A stretch of 6,813 nt of DNA from Oscillospiraceae bacterium (lineage in GTDB: Bacteria; Bacillota; Clostridia; Oscillospirales; Oscillospiraceae), in the NCBI GenBank assembly GCA_020025615.1, contig JAHHRT010000075.1:1-6813 (forward strand), given 5' to 3'. Shown here one piece after another: positions 5,103 through 6,813 of the stretch. Each line of letters opens with the position of its first letter. Position 1 is the stretch's first letter. The notes under the pieces were generated by a model that was not told the DNA's origin, ran no database searches, and saw only the letters and a list, made by a program, of their open reading frames with translations. The position numbers and the translations under genes were made by a program.

Positions 5103-6240
5103 ATCCCTGGCCCATCGGTATCTCATCTGCGCCGCCTTTGCAGACGGTCAAACGGAAATCCACTGTCCCCAGGTCAATCGGGACATGGATGCCACTGCCC
5201 GGTGCTTAAACGCTCTGGGGGCGGACATTCGCCGCACGGAAAAAGGCTACACCGTGATTCCCGCCCGGGCCATTCCTCATTCTGCTGTTCTCCCCTGCGA
5301 TGACAGCGGCTCCACCCTGCGGTTTCTTCTGCCGGTGGCGGGGGCCCTGGGGGTGGATGCCACCTTTCAGATGACCGGGCGGCTGCCCAGCCGTCCCCTC
5401 TCCCCCCTCTGGGAAGAGATGGAGCGGATGGGCTGCACTCTCACCCGGCCCACCCCGGATACCCTTCGCTGCACCGGGCGTTTACAGCCGGGGCGGTACG
5501 AAATCCGGGGAGATGTGTCCAGCCAGTTTATCACGGGGCTGCTATTTGCGGCGGCTCTGATTCCCGGAAGCAGCGAAATTGCCGTCCTGGGGACGCTGGA
5601 ATCCAAGCCCTACGTCACCATGACCCAAGGGGCCATGGCCCGATTTGGGCTGGAGACCTCCCAGTTCTCCGTTGTGGGCGGTTCCCCCTTCCGCTCCCCC
5701 GGCTCCCTCACGGTGGAAGCCGATTGGAGCAACGCCGCCTTTTTCCTGGCGGCAAAGGCCCTGGGAAATGACCTGGAAGTGGAAAACCTGAACCCCAATT
5801 CCTACCAGGGAGACCGGGCCATTCAGGAGCTGCTGCCCATGCTTTCGGAGACGCCCTCCATTTCCGGGGCAGATATCCCCGACCTCATCCCCATTCTGGC
5901 GGTAACTGCCGCCGCAAAGCAGGGCGCTGAATTTACCAATATCGCCCGGCTTCGGCTCAAGGAGTCCGACCGGGTGCAGTCCACGGTGGACATGATCACC
6001 GCTCTGGGCGGAAGGGCCCAGGCTGAGGGCGACACCCTCCGGGTCTTCGGCACTGGACTGACGGGCGGCACTGTGGATGCCCGTCAGGACCACCGCATTG
6101 CCATGTCCGCCGCCATTGCCGCAACGGTATGCACTGCCCCGGTGCACATTCTGGGGGCGGAGTGCGTCAACAAATCCTACCCTCAATTTTTCCAGGAATA
6201 TTCCAGATTAGGAGGCCATTATGAGCAGTACATACGGTGA
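5044..6240 (+). CDS. aroA: 3-phosphoshikimate 1-carboxyvinyltransferase (EPSP synthase)
   Basis: It transfers the enolpyruvyl group of phosphoenolpyruvate to shikimate 3-phosphate. Active-site motifs are in order: PSKSLAHR (18-25) with K20 and R25, DSGSTLRF (87-94), TGRLPSRPL (111-119), SSQF (159-162), D280 in DIPDLIPI as the catalytic Asp, LRLKESDR (303-310) with E307, DHRIAM (349-354) and K377 near the C terminus. All key residues are present. At 398 residues it is shorter than the about 427 of the enterobacterial enzyme, as in many clostridial forms. The start at 5044 is chosen because the protein then begins directly with the standard MDITITPG strand; its ribosome site is weak (AGGCAGG, 8 bases away), which suggests coupling to aroB translation. 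It overlaps aroB by 59 bases and aroC by 20. Confidence 0.96.
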   Translation: MDITITPGTLRGRITPIPSKSLAHRYLICAAFADGQTEIHCPQVNRDMDATARCLNALGADIRRTEKGYTVIPARAIPHSAVLPCDDSGSTLRFLLPVAGALGVDATFQMTGRLPSRPLSPLWEEMERMGCTLTRPTPDTLRCTGRLQPGRYEIRGDVSSQFITGLLFAAALIPGSSEIAVLGTLESKPYVTMTQGAMARFGLETSQFSVVGGSPFRSPGSLTVEADWSNAAFFLAAKALGNDLEVENLNPNSYQGDRAIQELLPMLSETPSISGADIPDLIPILAVTAAAKQGAEFTNIARLRLKESDRVQSTVDMITALGGRAQAEGDTLRVFGTGLTGGTVDARQDHRIAMSAAIAATVCTAPVHILGAECVNKSYPQFFQEYSRLGGHYEQYIR

Positions 6241-6813
6241 ATGTTTGAAATTATCCATTTTCGGTCAGTCCCACGGCCCCGCCATCGGTATGACTCTGGA
6301 CGGGATTCCCGCCGGGCTTCCTGTGGACCTTGACACCTTGCAGGAATTTCTCAACCGCCGGGCACCGGGCCAGGGTGCGTACACCACCGCCCGGAAGGAA
6401 GCGGATCAGCCTCAGTTCCTGGCCGGACTTCTGGATGGCTTCACCTGCGGTGCGCCCATTGCCGCCACCATCCGCAACAGCAACACCCGCTCCAATGACT
6501 ACGACAATCTCCGGGACTGCCCCCGGCCCGGTCATGCAGACTACACCGCTCAGGTGAAATACGGCGGCTTCCAGGATACTTCCGGGGGCGGTCATTTCTC
6601 CGGGCGGCTCACCGCCCCGCTGTGCATTGCCGGCGGTCTGTGCAAGCAGTGGCTCCAGCTGGACGGGATTCAGGTACACGCCCGAATCGCCGCCATCGGT
6701 GGAATTCAGGATGCCCCTCTGGACCCGGTGCACCCGGAGCTTTCCCAGGCCGACCCCAGCTTCCCGGTGCTGGACCCCCAGGCCGGACAGGCCATGCGGG
6801 ATAAAATCGCCGC
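6221..6813 (+). CDS. aroC: Chorismate synthase, N-terminal part (runs off the window)
   Basis: It converts EPSP to chorismate using reduced FMN, the last shared step of the pathway. The frame is open for 197 full codons to the window end, so roughly half of the usual 360-residue protein is present. Recognisable blocks are SIFGQSHGPAIG (12-23), RRAPGQG (46-52), TARKEAD (56-62), RPGHADYT (102-109) and SGGGHFSGRLTAP (120-132), the last being a family signature. H18 corresponds to the conserved active-site His. The usual GESHG reads GQSHG here. The ATG has GGAGG at 6211-6215, 5 bases upstream, and overlaps the end of aroA by 20 bases. The 3' end and any following genes are outside the window. Confidence 0.95.
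   Translation, partial: MSSTYGECLKLSIFGQSHGPAIGMTLDGIPAGLPVDLDTLQEFLNRRAPGQGAYTTARKEADQPQFLAGLLDGFTCGAPIAATIRNSNTRSNDYDNLRDCPRPGHADYTAQVKYGGFQDTSGGGHFSGRLTAPLCIAGGLCKQWLQLDGIQVHARIAAIGGIQDAPLDPVHPELSQADPSFPVLDPQAGQAMRDKIA

Noticed and set aside
5304..5327. Glyphosate-tolerance type substitution in AroA (DSGSTLRF)
   Set aside because: The glycine aligned with the critical E. coli Gly96 is kept (G89); the rest of the motif is a normal variant and no tolerance can be inferred from sequence alone.

Overview
The window reads as a piece of chromosome from a GC-rich anaerobic Firmicute, most likely of the Oscillospiraceae/Ruminococcaceae type. This is an inference from protein style (YitT-family membrane protein, intracellular zinc-dependent PLC-like protein, type I-beta DAHP synthase with an N-terminal regulatory domain), strong AGGAG/GGAGG ribosome binding sites and GC-biased third positions. 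No mobile elements, CRISPR arrays, tRNAs or rRNAs are visible.

Layout: 47-895 (minus) encodes a YitT/DUF2179 membrane protein with its own extended -10 promoter. A 406-base divergent intergenic region (896-1301) follows, with an operator-like palindrome and a GC hairpin but no credible gene. 1302-1856 (plus) encodes a small zinc-dependent phospholipase C-like protein closed by a strong intrinsic terminator (1873-1907). From about 1927 to the end of the window there is an aromatic amino acid operon: promoter, 18-codon leader peptide, attenuator, then aroF (DAHP synthase), tyrA (prephenate dehydrogenase), aroB (3-dehydroquinate synthase), aroA (EPSP synthase) and aroC (chorismate synthase, cut by the window end). 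All five structural genes overlap their neighbours (4, 4, 59 and 20 bases), so they form one tightly coupled transcription and translation unit. Together they supply DAHP synthase, dehydroquinate synthase, EPSP synthase and chorismate synthase of the shikimate pathway plus the tyrosine branch enzyme. Dehydroquinase, shikimate dehydrogenase, shikimate kinase and chorismate mutase are not in the window.

The most notable item is the aroF leader. A previously unlisted 18-residue ORF (1986-2042), MAKVFAAQACFYYYYFFL, carries four Tyr and four Phe codons, seven of them consecutive. It is followed by a perfect 11-bp intrinsic terminator. Three mutually exclusive pairings can be drawn by hand: 1:2 (1997-2010 with 2056-2069), 2:3 antiterminator (2052-2065 with 2108-2120) and 3:4 terminator (2105-2115 with 2120-2130). 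This is the architecture of ribosome-mediated attenuation responding to charged tRNA-Tyr and tRNA-Phe. It occurs where a Firmicute would more usually use a T-box, and no T-box signature is present.
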